A DNA stretch of 64,000 nucleotides from NCBI GenBank assembly GCA_023665475.1, contig JAMPEB010000003.1, positions 62,001-126,000 on the forward strand, written 5' to 3'. Below are positions 54,022-63,039 of this stretch, one piece after another (the first letter of the stretch is position 1; each line of letters starts with the position of its first letter). The translations under genes were made by a program, and so were the position numbers. Under the pieces are notes generated by a model. That model was given only the letters and a program-made list of their open reading frames with translations. It searched no databases and was not told the origin of the DNA. The stretch is from Lachnoclostridium sp. (GTDB taxonomy: Bacteria; Bacillota; Clostridia; Lachnospirales; Lachnospiraceae).

Positions 54022-54900
54022 TTACCGGCAGTTTCCGCATCCGCCGTGATGGGTATCTCCCTCTTCCAGCCGAAGCATTGCCCTGCCTTCTGCAGTCTTG
54101 TATATCTGCTGTCTTCTCATTGCCTCGTCAAAATTCACCTCATGTCCGTCAAATTCCGGTCCGTCCACACAGGCAAACTTTACCTTTCCGCCTACGGTAA
54201 CACGGCAGGCGCCGCACATTCCCGTGCCGTCCACCATAATGGGATTCAGACTGACAATGGTAGGAATATTTAACTCTTTGGTGAGGAGGCATACAAACTT
54301 CATCATAATCATAGGACCGATGGCAATACAAACATCATATTTTTTGCCTTCCGCAACCAAATCCTTTATGGTCTGCGTTACCATGCCGCTTCTGCCATAG
54401 GAACCGTCGTCCGTGGTCACATAGAGATTGCCTGCCACTGCCTCCATCTCTTTTTCCAGAATCAACAAATCCTTCGTCTTGCTGCCCACAATCACATCCG
54501 CCAGAATACCATGCTCCTTCAGCCATTTTACCTGTGGATAAACAGGTGCGGCGCCTACGCCTCCTGCCACAAACAGAATCTTTTTATTTTTCAGGCTCTC
54601 CTCCTCTTCGGAAACCAGTTCGGAAGCACATCCCAAAGGTCCCGCAAAATCATGAAAAGCCTCTCCCTCCGCAAGTTCCGCCATCATCTTAGTGCCCGCT
54701 CCCACTGTCTGAAATACAATGGTAACGGTCCCTTTTTCTCTGTCATAATCGCAGATAGTCAAGGGGATTCTCTCTCCCTCGCTATCCATGCGAACAATGA
54801 CAAACTGACCGGGTTCACATGATTTTGCTACCCTTTTTGCCTCTACCTCCATGAGATAAATATTGGCGGCAAGCTCCTTCTTTTTTAATATTTTATACAT
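54022..54900 (-). CDS. nfnA: NfnA-type subunit (sulfide/dihydroorotate dehydrogenase-like FAD/NAD protein)
   Basis: A 292-residue flavoprotein with an FAD-binding barrel (residues 1-100), an NAD-binding half (FVAGGVGAAPVYPQVKWL) and a C-terminal [2Fe-2S] site. The cluster ligands Asp and three Cys have the D-x4-C-x2-C-x11-C spacing (DGTGMCGACRVTVGGKVKFAC) known from NfnA, which distinguishes it from PyrK. It precedes nfnB by 68 bases. Together they would reversibly couple ferredoxin and NADH to NADP+ reduction. The C-terminal tail is His/Gly/Cys-rich (THHGGCGNC). Confidence 0.85.
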   Translation of the reverse strand: MYKILKKKELAANIYLMEVEAKRVAKSCEPGQFVIVRMDSEGERIPLTICDYDREKGTVTIVFQTVGAGTKMMAELAEGEAFHDFAGPLGCASELVSEEEESLKNKKILFVAGGVGAAPVYPQVKWLKEHGILADVIVGSKTKDLLILEKEMEAVAGNLYVTTDDGSYGRSGMVTQTIKDLVAEGKKYDVCIAIGPMIMMKFVCLLTKELNIPTIVSLNPIMVDGTGMCGACRVTVGGKVKFACVDGPEFDGHEVNFDEAMRRQQIYKTAEGRAMLRLEEGDTHHGGCGNCR

Positions 54901-54929
54901 ACTCCACCTCTCTCTCCCTGCTTGGGGAA

Positions 54930-56348
54930 TTATTTTTCTATCTCAACTAAAGTATAGTTGGTATCTTCTATCAACAGTTTATACAATTCTCCCGTATATA
55001 CATTTACCGCAAAAACAGTTCCTGTTTTGGTCTGGGCGCCGCCCTGTTGCTGCCAGATTTCCGTCACCACATAAAAGTCGCTGACCTGATTGATATTGGC
55101 CACATAATCATATTTATACAGGTATCGGTTGCCCTCTTCATCGTAATATCCCGATTCATCATATATCTTCCCGATCTTTACACTGTAAGCGGTAACAATA
55201 TTGACTGCCTGCTGAGGAGTCAATTCTGTATTCAAAGTAAGATTATAGGTTCTCTCCTCCACCCGGCTGGTCCTTCCGTCTCCGATGCGTACAAACTTAA
55301 AATGGGACCTGCCTATGGGCATGGGAATCGGCGCCGTATACAAGGTGGACTGCATGGTGGGCGTGCTTCCGTCCGTGGTATAATAAACCTCTTCTCCCTC
55401 GTCCAGAATCTCGATACTCACAGAAGTGCTGTATTCTCCGTCCGCAGCGCTGATCTCCGGCGCCGGCAGCTCGTCAATCTGAACATGAAATGTCCTTTCC
55501 ACTATATTGCTGTGAATCCCGTTTTCATTGACATAATAAGCCTTTACATGATAATCGCCATCCTCCAGAAGAATGGGGGTCGTATATAAAAAACTGTTCT
55601 CGTCAGGGTCGCTTCCGTCCAATGTATAATAGATATTTCCGGCGCCGAAAGAACTTAATTTCAAAGGCTGGATACTGGTATAATATCCTTCCAATACGCT
55701 GAATTCCGGCTCTTTGGCAATATAACCCTGATACATGGCAAGCACTTTTTCGTTATTGCTCGCCTGCAGAAAATCATTGATTTCCTGATAATCTCCCCTG
55801 CTTTTATAAATGGCAATCAGCTTTCCGTAAGCGCTTTCCACCTGTTCCTCCGTAGCATTTTGATTCTTCACAATGCTTCTGAGCAGATACTCATATTCCA
55901 TTTTGTTATTTTTGTGAAAATAGGCCTCCGACAGCTCCACCATTAAATCCACATTGCCTGCATCAAGTTCCAAAGCCCTGACATAATGGCTGATTGCTCT
56001 ATTGTACTGTTCCCTTTTCATGCATTTTTTTGCCGCCGTGGTCTGATATTCCAGCGAGTAAAACTGATATAGCATGATTCCTGCCGTGGCTGCCAGAATA
56101 CAAAACATGACAATCAAAATAACCGGCAGAATTTTCCGTATTTTTGTAAAGCGTTTCTTGCTCCCGTTCCTGCCGTCATCTTCTATGCTTTTATCCTCAC
56201 GGATGTCCTCTGCAATATTTTGTATGGTCTTTTGTATATTGCTATCCAATTCCGGTTCATAATCGGGCACAATATGAATGTCTTCCCCGCATTTTTCACA
56301 ATACAGGGAATTTTCCTCCATCTGCGCCCCACAATTTGGACATTTCAT
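54930..56348 (-). CDS. Zinc-ribbon / TPR membrane protein with chitobiase-type C-terminal repeats
   Basis: A 472-residue protein with an N-terminal zinc ribbon (CPNCGAQM, then CEKCG, residues 3-22), one transmembrane helix (about 73-97), a TPR-like helical region (residues 105-190) and two beta-sandwich repeats of the CHB_HEX_C type (IYYTLDGSDPDENSFLYTTPI and VYYTTDGSTPTMQSTLYTAPI). A C-terminal domain of about 100 residues follows. The design suggests an anchored protein with an extracellular ligand- or wall-binding part; function unknown. The ATG at 56348 is better placed relative to GGGGG than the one at 56354. Confidence 0.8.
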   Translation of the reverse strand: MKCPNCGAQMEENSLYCEKCGEDIHIVPDYEPELDSNIQKTIQNIAEDIREDKSIEDDGRNGSKKRFTKIRKILPVILIVMFCILAATAGIMLYQFYSLEYQTTAAKKCMKREQYNRAISHYVRALELDAGNVDLMVELSEAYFHKNNKMEYEYLLRSIVKNQNATEEQVESAYGKLIAIYKSRGDYQEINDFLQASNNEKVLAMYQGYIAKEPEFSVLEGYYTSIQPLKLSSFGAGNIYYTLDGSDPDENSFLYTTPILLEDGDYHVKAYYVNENGIHSNIVERTFHVQIDELPAPEISAADGEYSTSVSIEILDEGEEVYYTTDGSTPTMQSTLYTAPIPMPIGRSHFKFVRIGDGRTSRVEERTYNLTLNTELTPQQAVNIVTAYSVKIGKIYDESGYYDEEGNRYLYKYDYVANINQVSDFYVVTEIWQQQGGAQTKTGTVFAVNVYTGELYKLLIEDTNYTLVEIEK

Positions 56349-56408
56349 AAACATACCCCCGCATATCGCGGAAAAATCCGCGATACCGCTTCAAGGCTGC
56401 GCATTCCG

Positions 56409-57254
56409 CTATACCTGTAACGCAACGGATTCCACGCAGTTATTCATCAACATCGCTATAGTCATAGGACCCACTCCGCCCGGCACCGGTGTTATGGCGC
56501 TGCACTTGGGCGCAACCTCCTCATAATCCACATCTCCGCAAAGCTTGTTCTGTTCATTTCTATGTATTCCGACATCAATGACCACAGCGCCTTCTTTCAC
56601 ATAGTCCGCTGTAATCATCCTTGGCTTTCCTACTGCCACTACCAGAATGTCCGCCCTGCTTGTCACTGCCTTCAAATCCTTGGTGCGGCTGTGAGCCACG
56701 GTAACGGTTCCGTTCTCTCGAAGCAGCAAAAGCGCCATCGGCTTCCCTACAATATTGCTCCTGCCGATTACCACACATTCCTTACCTGCAATTTCAATAC
56801 CGGAACGCTTTAACAACTGGATAATGCCTGCGGGAGTGCAGGATACAAAACCGGGCTTTCCGATACAAAGGGCCCCCACATTCTGAGGATGAAATCCGTC
56901 CACATCTTTTTTGGGGTCAATGGCATTTAACACCTTTTCCTCCCCGATATGTCCCGGCAGGGGAAGCTGCACCAAAATGCCGTTTACATCCGCTCTTTCA
57001 TTTAATTCCGCAATCAGACTAAGAAGCTTTTCTTCCGTGGTGTCCTCGGGAAGCTCATAGGCAAGGGAACGGATTCCCACATAAGCACAGGCTTTCTTTT
57101 TATTGCCCACATACACGGTGGACGCCGGGTCCTGTCCCACCTGAATCACGGCAAGAGTGACTTCCGTCCCCTGCGCCTTTAACTGTGCCGTTTTTTCTTT
57201 TAACTCATCCTTAATCTGTGCGGAAATTGCTTTTCCATCAATAATTTGTGCCAT
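56409..57254 (-). CDS. folD: Bifunctional 5,10-methylene-THF dehydrogenase / methenyl-THF cyclohydrolase
   Basis: A 281-residue folate enzyme interconverting methylene-, methenyl- and formyl-THF with NADP+. The substrate-site signature is VGNKKKACAYVG, with GILVQLPLPGHI and the NADP-binding VIGRSNIVGKPMALLL and the ending PVPGGVGPMTIAML. The frame extends to 57305, but MAQIIDGKAIS at 57254 is the normal start. It lies downstream of fhs on the same strand, so both steps from formate to methylene-THF are together. Confidence 0.95.
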   Translation of the reverse strand: MAQIIDGKAISAQIKDELKEKTAQLKAQGTEVTLAVIQVGQDPASTVYVGNKKKACAYVGIRSLAYELPEDTTEEKLLSLIAELNERADVNGILVQLPLPGHIGEEKVLNAIDPKKDVDGFHPQNVGALCIGKPGFVSCTPAGIIQLLKRSGIEIAGKECVVIGRSNIVGKPMALLLLRENGTVTVAHSRTKDLKAVTSRADILVVAVGKPRMITADYVKEGAVVIDVGIHRNEQNKLCGDVDYEEVAPKCSAITPVPGGVGPMTIAMLMNNCVESVALQV

Positions 57255-57327
57255 AAATCCGTTAAACCATACCTTTCCCATTTTAGTGTCCGACCTTAAT
57301 TTCAATGTGTGTCCTCTTGGCCGCCGT

Positions 57328-58998
57328 TTAAAATAAGCCCGTAATCACGCCGTTTTCATCCACATCAATACCGTATGCAGCAGGATGTTTGGAAAGTCCC
57401 GGCATGGTCATTACATCACCCGTAATCACTACCACAAACCCGGCTCCTGCAGATACATACGCCTCTCTCACACTTAACTCAAAGCCTTCCGGTCTGCCTA
57501 ACAGTGCAGGGTCATCGGAAAGAGAATATTGATTCTTTGCCATACACACGGGAAATCTGCCAAATCCCGCTCTTTCCAATTCTGTGAGCTGTCTGGACGC
57601 AAGGGAGGAGAACTTAACGCTTCCCGCACCGTATATCTCTTTTGCGACCCGCTCTATTTTCTCTTTCAGACCTAAATCATCCTCATATAATACCCTAAAA
57701 CGGCTTTCTTCCCTGTCAAGAGTATCTATCAGTTTATTTGCAAGGACAATGCCGCCTTCGCCGCCTTTTTCCCACACTTCGGACAAGGCAAACTCACAGC
57801 CCCTTTCCTCGCAGAACTGTCTGACATAATCCAATTCCGCCTGTGTGTCCGTCACAAAAAAGTTCAGTGTGACAATAACGGGAACGCCATATTTCTTTAG
57901 ATTTTCAATATGTTTTTCCAGATTCACAATTCCTTTTTGCAACGCTTCCAGATTTTCCGTTCCCAAATCTGCCTTTGCCATACCACCATTATACTTCAAA
58001 GCGCGGATTGTGGCAACCAAAACTACAGCATCCGGCTTGAGCCCTGCCATCCGGCACTTAATGTCAAAGAATTTCTCGGCTCCCAAATCCGCCCCGAAAC
58101 CTGCCTCCGTAATGCAATAATCCGCCATTTTCAATGCCGCCTTGGTAGCCCGCACGGAGTTGCAGCCATGGGCAATATTGGCAAAAGGACCACCGTGCAC
58201 CAGAGCGGGAGTATGCTCCAGTGTCTGTATCAGATTGGGCTTGATGGCATCCTTTAACAGCGCCGCCATTGCTCCCACTGCCTGCAAATCCTTTGCCGTC
58301 ACGGGCTCGCCGTCATAATTATACGCTGCCACAATACGGGACAGCCTCTCCTTCAAATCCTGCATATTCTCAGCCAGACACAAAATCGCCATAATTTCGC
58401 TTGCCACGGTAATCACAAAATGCTCTTCCCGCGCAAAGCCGTCCGTCTTATTTCCCAATCCCACAACAATATTTCGCAAAACCCTGTCATTCATATCCAC
58501 ACAGCGCTTCCATGCTATCTGCCTTGTGTCAATCCTAAGTTCGTTCCCCTGCTGGATATGATTATCCAAAAGCGCCGCCAGCAGATTGTTGGCGGAAGTA
58601 ATGGCATGAAAATCTCCCGTAAAATGAAGATTTAAATCCTCCATGGGAACCACCTGGGCATATCCGCCTCCTGCCGCTCCTCCTTTTATGCCGAAGCAGG
58701 GACCGAGGGAAGGCTCCCTAAGGGCAATCACGGCTTTTTTTCCCAGCTTTCCGAAGGCTTCTCCCAATCCCACTGTGGTGGTAGTCTTTCCCTCTCCGGC
58801 AGGCGTGGGATTGATGGCAGTCACCAACACTAGTTTCCCGTCCGGCTTCTCTTCCAGTTTCTCCAGATATTCCTCACTTAATTTTGCCTTATATTTTCCG
58901 TAAAGCTCCAAATCATCCTGTTCAATACCCAATTCCCGCGCTATCTCCGCAATAGGCTTCATAACCGCTTCCTGTGCAATCTGAATATCCGTTTTCAT
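57328..58998 (-). CDS. fhs: Formate-tetrahydrofolate ligase
   Basis: A 556-residue enzyme making 10-formyl-THF from formate and THF with ATP. The P-loop-like site is [19 protein letters not shown] (about residues 66-84), followed by [36 protein letters not shown]. Length is normal. It is the first gene of the fhs-folD pair; GGAGG precedes the ATG. It indicates acetogen-type or purine/one-carbon metabolism but does not by itself prove a complete Wood-Ljungdahl pathway, as no other genes of it are here. Confidence 0.96.
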   Translation of the reverse strand: MKTDIQIAQEAVMKPIAEIARELGIEQDDLELYGKYKAKLSEEYLEKLEEKPDGKLVLVTAINPTPAGEGKTTTTVGLGEAFGKLGKKAVIALREPSLGPCFGIKGGAAGGGYAQVVPMEDLNLHFTGDFHAITSANNLLAALLDNHIQQGNELRIDTRQIAWKRCVDMNDRVLRNIVVGLGNKTDGFAREEHFVITVASEIMAILCLAENMQDLKERLSRIVAAYNYDGEPVTAKDLQAVGAMAALLKDAIKPNLIQTLEHTPALVHGGPFANIAHGCNSVRATKAALKMADYCITEAGFGADLGAEKFFDIKCRMAGLKPDAVVLVATIRALKYNGGMAKADLGTENLEALQKGIVNLEKHIENLKKYGVPVIVTLNFFVTDTQAELDYVRQFCEERGCEFALSEVWEKGGEGGIVLANKLIDTLDREESRFRVLYEDDLGLKEKIERVAKEIYGAGSVKFSSLASRQLTELERAGFGRFPVCMAKNQYSLSDDPALLGRPEGFELSVREAYVSAGAGFVVVITGDVMTMPGLSKHPAAYGIDVDENGVITGLF

Positions 58999-59035
58999 AA
59001 TAATCCTCCATGCTGCCTTTCAGCAGCTCAAATAA

Positions 59036-59129
59036 ACCTGAAAAACGCTGTTTTTGCGTTTTTCGGTGTGAAGCTTTAGAATTTCTTATGTCTGCGTATT
59101 TTGCAGACTTAGAAATTCTCTTCACACTA
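59036..59129 (-). terminator. Double hairpin between ftsK and fhs
   Basis: On the minus strand, from the ftsK stop codon: a long stem (GTGTGAAG ... CTTCACAC with inner AGAATTTCT and GTCTGC arms, 59063-59129), then GAAAAACGC-N7-GCGTTTTTC (59039-59063), whose arm ends in a T-run. The second hairpin is a likely rho-independent terminator. The ftsK stop TGA is inside the first stem. Confidence 0.7.
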
Positions 59130-61998
59130 TTTCCTCAAGCATCTGTTCAAACTGCTCCATGCTCATCAGCACTTTTCTGGGTTTCGTCCCTTCCTCTTCG
59201 CCCACCACGCCGTAGTCGCACAGTTGATCCATGATTCTCGCCGCCCTGTTAAAGCCTATCTTAAGAACCCTCTGGAGCATGCCTATGGACGCCTTATCCT
59301 TATCAATGATAAATCTTCCGGCTTCCGCAAAATACTCATCTCTGGAATCTCCGTCTCCGCCCGCTCCGGGAGCACCCGATGAAACGGAAATATTTTTCAG
59401 TTTCTCCTCCACATCTTCCGCGTAAGTGTTGCCCAGACTCTGATTTTTCAAAAAGTCCACCACACTGGATACTTCTCCGTCGGACACAAAAGCGCCCTGA
59501 ACCCTTGCGGGCTTGGTATAGCCCTGAGGGTAAAAGAGCATATCGCCCTTTCCCAGCAGCTTTTCTGCCCCGTTCATATCCAGAATGGTGCGGGAATCCA
59601 CGCCGCTGGATACGGAAAACGCTACACGGCTGGGCATATTCGCCTTGATAAGTCCCGTGATGACATCCACGCTGGGACGCTGGGTAGCGATAATCAGGTG
59701 AATGCCTGCCGCTCTGGCAAGCTGTGCCAGACGGCAGATGGATTCCTCCACCTCTCCGGGACAGACCATCATCAAGTCCGCCAACTCGTCCACAATAATC
59801 ACTATCTGCGGCAGCTTTGCAGGCGCTGTCTCATCACCGCCCTGCCGCATATTTTCTACCTTTTCATTGTAACCCTTTAAATCCCTTACATTAAAATCGG
59901 CAAACTTCCGATAACGGTCCTCCATCTCGGTAACACCCCAATGAAGCGCCGCCGAAGCCTTTTTGGGATCCGTCACCACAGGAATCAAAAGATGGGGAAT
60001 GCCATTGTATACGCTGAGTTCCACCACTTTGGGATCCACCATGATCAGCTTTACATCATCCGGATGCGCTTTATATAAAATACTCATAATCAGTGTATTG
60101 ATGCATACGGATTTGCCGGAACCGGTAGCTCCCGCAATCAGCATATGGGGCATCTTGGCAATATCCGCCACCACAATTTTCCCCGCAATATCCTTCCCCA
60201 CCGCAAAAGCTATTTTGGAAGGAAATTCTTGAAATTCTTTGCTTTCCAATAAATCCCTTAAAGCCACCATCATGTTTTCCTTGTTGGGAACCTCAATGCC
60301 AACAGCGGCCTTGCCGGGAATAGGCGCTTCGATACGAATATCCGTAGCAGCCAGATTCAGCTTGATATCATCGGAAAGTCCCACGATTTTGGAAACCTTC
60401 ACTCCCTGCTCCGGCTGTAGCTCATAGCGGGTAACACTGGGTCCCTGACTGATATCCGTGACAGTAACCTTTACGCCAAAATTGTTTAAAGTCTGCTGTA
60501 AGCGCATTGCCGTTTCCTTTAATTCTTTAGCGGAATCCCCCGCAGCAGCTTTACCCTTATTAAGTCTTGACAAGGGGGGAAACATGTATTTTGCGGGAAC
60601 TTTTTTCTCTTTGTTTGTGGGTTCAGCATTTTGACTCTTAGTCCCACTATTTTGAAGATTTTCATTCCGGGAATTTGTATGCTCCTCCCTGTAATCAGAC
60701 AGGTTCACCACACCCCGCTTAGTATTTTGAGGCGGCTTTTCTTCCTCATTATCGGACACCAAAGAGGCAGCTTCCTCAGGGACTTTATAAGGCTCTAATT
60801 CACTGTCATCTAAGATAAAATTCTTCTGCTCCGGGATATCCTCTCTATGTATGCGGATTTCACTGATATCTCCGGATTTATCTTCTTTGTATGCGCTCCC
60901 ACCCGCAAACTGCGCGCCTGCAATTTGTGGGTTCCCATTTTGCGTATCCTGCGCCTCTTCCTCGGACAGTGTCACCTGATGGGCGCTGCGAATCTGAATC
61001 TTCTCAAAATCAAACACCGGCTGCTGCCTGAAGCTTTCCGGCGTCTGTGTTTCAAGGAAAGAAATATTTCCTCCGCCGTCTTCCTCTCCGTTATATGTAA
61101 TTTCATGGATATCTTCCGTATGCCTGTCCTCTTGGTTCTTTAAGGAGGTATCCATCATCACTCCCGTTACTTTCTTTTCAATCCGGAGAATTTTTTCGTT
61201 CTCTTTTTCTTCTATGCGAAGTCTTTTTTCCTCTTCTCTGCGCCTGCGTTCTTCCGCCCTGCGCATACGCTCCTCTTCTCTGCGTATACGCTCTTCTTCC
61301 TGCTCCTGCCTGCGTATGTCGGCATATTCCTTTCGTTTTTCGGCATCCAACGCTTTGCGCTCCCGCCAAAGAGTCTTTCCGCTCTGCATACTGCCAAGCA
61401 GGGATTTCTCCGTCAATAAAATAATGCTGACCACCGAACAAAGAAGCACCACCAGAATGGTTCCGAATACTTCCAGATAGGATTTTAACAGATAGGCAAG
61501 ACTGCCCGCAATCACTCCGCCGCCCTTTTTACCTTCACTGCATAATGCATAAACACTGCCCGCATCATACTCGTCCAGACTGACCGCTCCCTTGGCCAGC
61601 AGATCACAGACAACGCCAAACATTACAAATAAGGCAATTCCCGCCGCCAGTTTTCGCACCGCCGTAGGACTGCCCTCATTCGCAAACCAGAATGCCACCG
61701 ACAAAAAAAGTAAAGGCGGCACAATATAGGCGCTAAAGCCAAATAAGCCAAAGAGCACTCCGCTGATTGCATCCCCGGCACCGCCGATAATTCCAAAATT
61801 GCAGCAAAATAAGAATACTGCCGCTATAAACAGGACAATAAGACTGATTTCACGAAACATTTCACTGTCCCGCTCTGCCTGATATTCATCTATTTCTCTT
61901 GTATTATTTTTTGCGGAAGTTCTTTTTCTGCCGCTTGTTTTGTTTGACGCCGTACTCTTCTTGGAAGATGATGTTTTCCTGCCAGATGATGATGCCAT
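59122..61998 (-). CDS. ftsK: DNA translocase FtsK/SpoIIIE
   Basis: A 958-residue membrane-anchored DNA pump moving chromosomes across the division or sporulation septum. About four transmembrane segments (residues 50-200) are followed by a charged Arg/Glu coiled region (about 215-300), a long linker, the motor domain with Walker A GATGSGKSVCINTLI and Walker B IVIIVDELADLMM, and the C-terminal gamma DNA-recognition domain (ASIGMLQRVLKIGFNRAARIMDQL). The ATG at 61998 lies 9 bases after GAGAGG; 62004 and a TTG at 62007 are alternatives. Whether it serves in division, sporulation or both is not decided by sequence. Confidence 0.95.
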   Translation of the reverse strand: MASSSGRKTSSSKKSTASNKTSGRKRTSAKNNTREIDEYQAERDSEMFREISLIVLFIAAVFLFCCNFGIIGGAGDAISGVLFGLFGFSAYIVPPLLFLSVAFWFANEGSPTAVRKLAAGIALFVMFGVVCDLLAKGAVSLDEYDAGSVYALCSEGKKGGGVIAGSLAYLLKSYLEVFGTILVVLLCSVVSIILLTEKSLLGSMQSGKTLWRERKALDAEKRKEYADIRRQEQEEERIRREEERMRRAEERRRREEEKRLRIEEKENEKILRIEKKVTGVMMDTSLKNQEDRHTEDIHEITYNGEEDGGGNISFLETQTPESFRQQPVFDFEKIQIRSAHQVTLSEEEAQDTQNGNPQIAGAQFAGGSAYKEDKSGDISEIRIHREDIPEQKNFILDDSELEPYKVPEEAASLVSDNEEEKPPQNTKRGVVNLSDYREEHTNSRNENLQNSGTKSQNAEPTNKEKKVPAKYMFPPLSRLNKGKAAAGDSAKELKETAMRLQQTLNNFGVKVTVTDISQGPSVTRYELQPEQGVKVSKIVGLSDDIKLNLAATDIRIEAPIPGKAAVGIEVPNKENMMVALRDLLESKEFQEFPSKIAFAVGKDIAGKIVVADIAKMPHMLIAGATGSGKSVCINTLIMSILYKAHPDDVKLIMVDPKVVELSVYNGIPHLLIPVVTDPKKASAALHWGVTEMEDRYRKFADFNVRDLKGYNEKVENMRQGGDETAPAKLPQIVIIVDELADLMMVCPGEVEESICRLAQLARAAGIHLIIATQRPSVDVITGLIKANMPSRVAFSVSSGVDSRTILDMNGAEKLLGKGDMLFYPQGYTKPARVQGAFVSDGEVSSVVDFLKNQSLGNTYAEDVEEKLKNISVSSGAPGAGGDGDSRDEYFAEAGRFIIDKDKASIGMLQRVLKIGFNRAARIMDQLCDYGVVGEEEGTKPRKVLMSMEQFEQMLEEIV

Positions 61999-62070
61999 CT
62001 TCATCAACCTCTCTTCTTAACATTATCTATTAAGTATATCATTTTTTACCTTATTTGTCACTATCAAAAC

Positions 62071-62095
62071 AGGAATTCCGAGGAATGAAATTCCT
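62071..62095 (-). terminator. Weak terminator-like hairpin after the ClpP-like gene
   Basis: Minus-strand AGGAATT (62089-62095) and AATTCCT (62071-62077) pair around 11 bases, followed by GTTTTG. It lies just past the stop of the ClpP-like gene. Confidence 0.4.
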
Positions 62096-62100
62096 TGCGG

Positions 62101-62922
62101 TTATTCTGAGGAATTTTGCGAAGCTTGGGCATCAATCATCTCATGCAGTTTTTTAATGGCCTTGTCCACTCCGCCCACTTCATCAATGATTCCCTTTTTT
62201 ACGGTTTCTTCTCCCACGAGAATGGTTCCCACATCCTTCGTTAAAACGCCGGTCTCCATCATCAGCTCTTCAAACTTTTTTTGTTCAATCCGGCAGTGCT
62301 GGCATACAAATCCGGTAATGCGGTCCTGTATGGATTTAAAATAATCAAAGGTCTGCGGTACGCCGATAACGGTTCCGTTCATGCGCACCGGGTGAATCAC
62401 CATGGTTCCTGTAGGCACAATGAAAGAATAATCCGTGCTTACCGCAATGGGAACTCCTATGGAGTGGCTTCCACCGAGCACCAAGGATACCGTCGGCTTG
62501 CTTAAGGACGCCACCATCTCCGCAATGGCAAGCCCTGCCTCCACATCTCCGCCCATGGTGTTTAACAGTACCAACACTCCCTTGATTTCCTTACTGTCCT
62601 CAATTGCCGCAAGCTGTGGTAAGATATGTTCATATTTTGTCGTTTTAGAATTACTAGAAAGGTTATCGTGTCCTTCTACTTCTCCAATAATCGTGAGTAA
62701 GTGAATTTCCTGATGCTCTTTGTTTTCGTTTAAAGTCACCTGTCCCGTCTGCTCAATGCGTTCATCCCTGTGCTTTTCTGCCTCAATCTGCTTATCTTTA
62801 TCCCGTTCCCCGTCCTGACTTCCCTTCTCCTGTGTCCTCACTGCCCGGATTTCTTTTCCGGGCGTTCGGACTTCCTTTTCGGGCGTCCGTTTTTCCTTCT
62901 CTGCTTCCTGTTGTTTCTGCAT
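62101..62922 (-). CDS. ClpP-like serine protease (TepA/YmfB type)
   Basis: A 273-residue protein of the ClpP-like protease family related to the translocation-enhancing protein TepA. A highly charged N-terminal region (about 70 residues, with EKE/RTP repeats) precedes the protease domain, in which the Ser is in [11 protein letters not shown], the His in MVIHPVRM and the Asp in VLTKDVG. The [19 protein letters not shown] segment is also typical. It lacks an ATPase partner nearby. It is upstream of ftsK in the usual clostridial order. The ATG at 62922 is a reasonable start; a TTG at 62952 is an alternative. Confidence 0.88.
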   Translation of the reverse strand: MQKQQEAEKEKRTPEKEVRTPGKEIRAVRTQEKGSQDGERDKDKQIEAEKHRDERIEQTGQVTLNENKEHQEIHLLTIIGEVEGHDNLSSNSKTTKYEHILPQLAAIEDSKEIKGVLVLLNTMGGDVEAGLAIAEMVASLSKPTVSLVLGGSHSIGVPIAVSTDYSFIVPTGTMVIHPVRMNGTVIGVPQTFDYFKSIQDRITGFVCQHCRIEQKKFEELMMETGVLTKDVGTILVGEETVKKGIIDEVGGVDKAIKKLHEMIDAQASQNSSE

Positions 62923-62968
62923 ATTGCTTATCCGCCTCCTTGTTTGCTTCAAAAAATAGGTGCCTTAG

Positions 62969-63005
62969 AAAAAGACGGTATAGAAAAGCCTATACCGTCC
63001 TTTTT
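62969..63005 (-). terminator. Terminator after the edge membrane-protein gene
   Basis: GACGGTATAG (62974-62983) and CTATACCGTC (62990-62999) form a perfect 10-bp stem; TTTTTC follows on the minus strand and a T-run also on the plus strand. Confidence 0.85.
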
Positions 63006-63039
63006 AGTATTTCTCATATTTGATCAACTATGCAAAATC

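Noticed and set aside
59036-59050. Shared TGAAAAACGCTG between the ftsK-fhs hairpin and the MITE as evidence of a common element
   Set aside because: Only 12 bases are shared and the surrounding arms differ.
59000-59060. THF riboswitch before fhs
   Set aside because: The conserved core is absent; the leader is accounted for by two hairpins.
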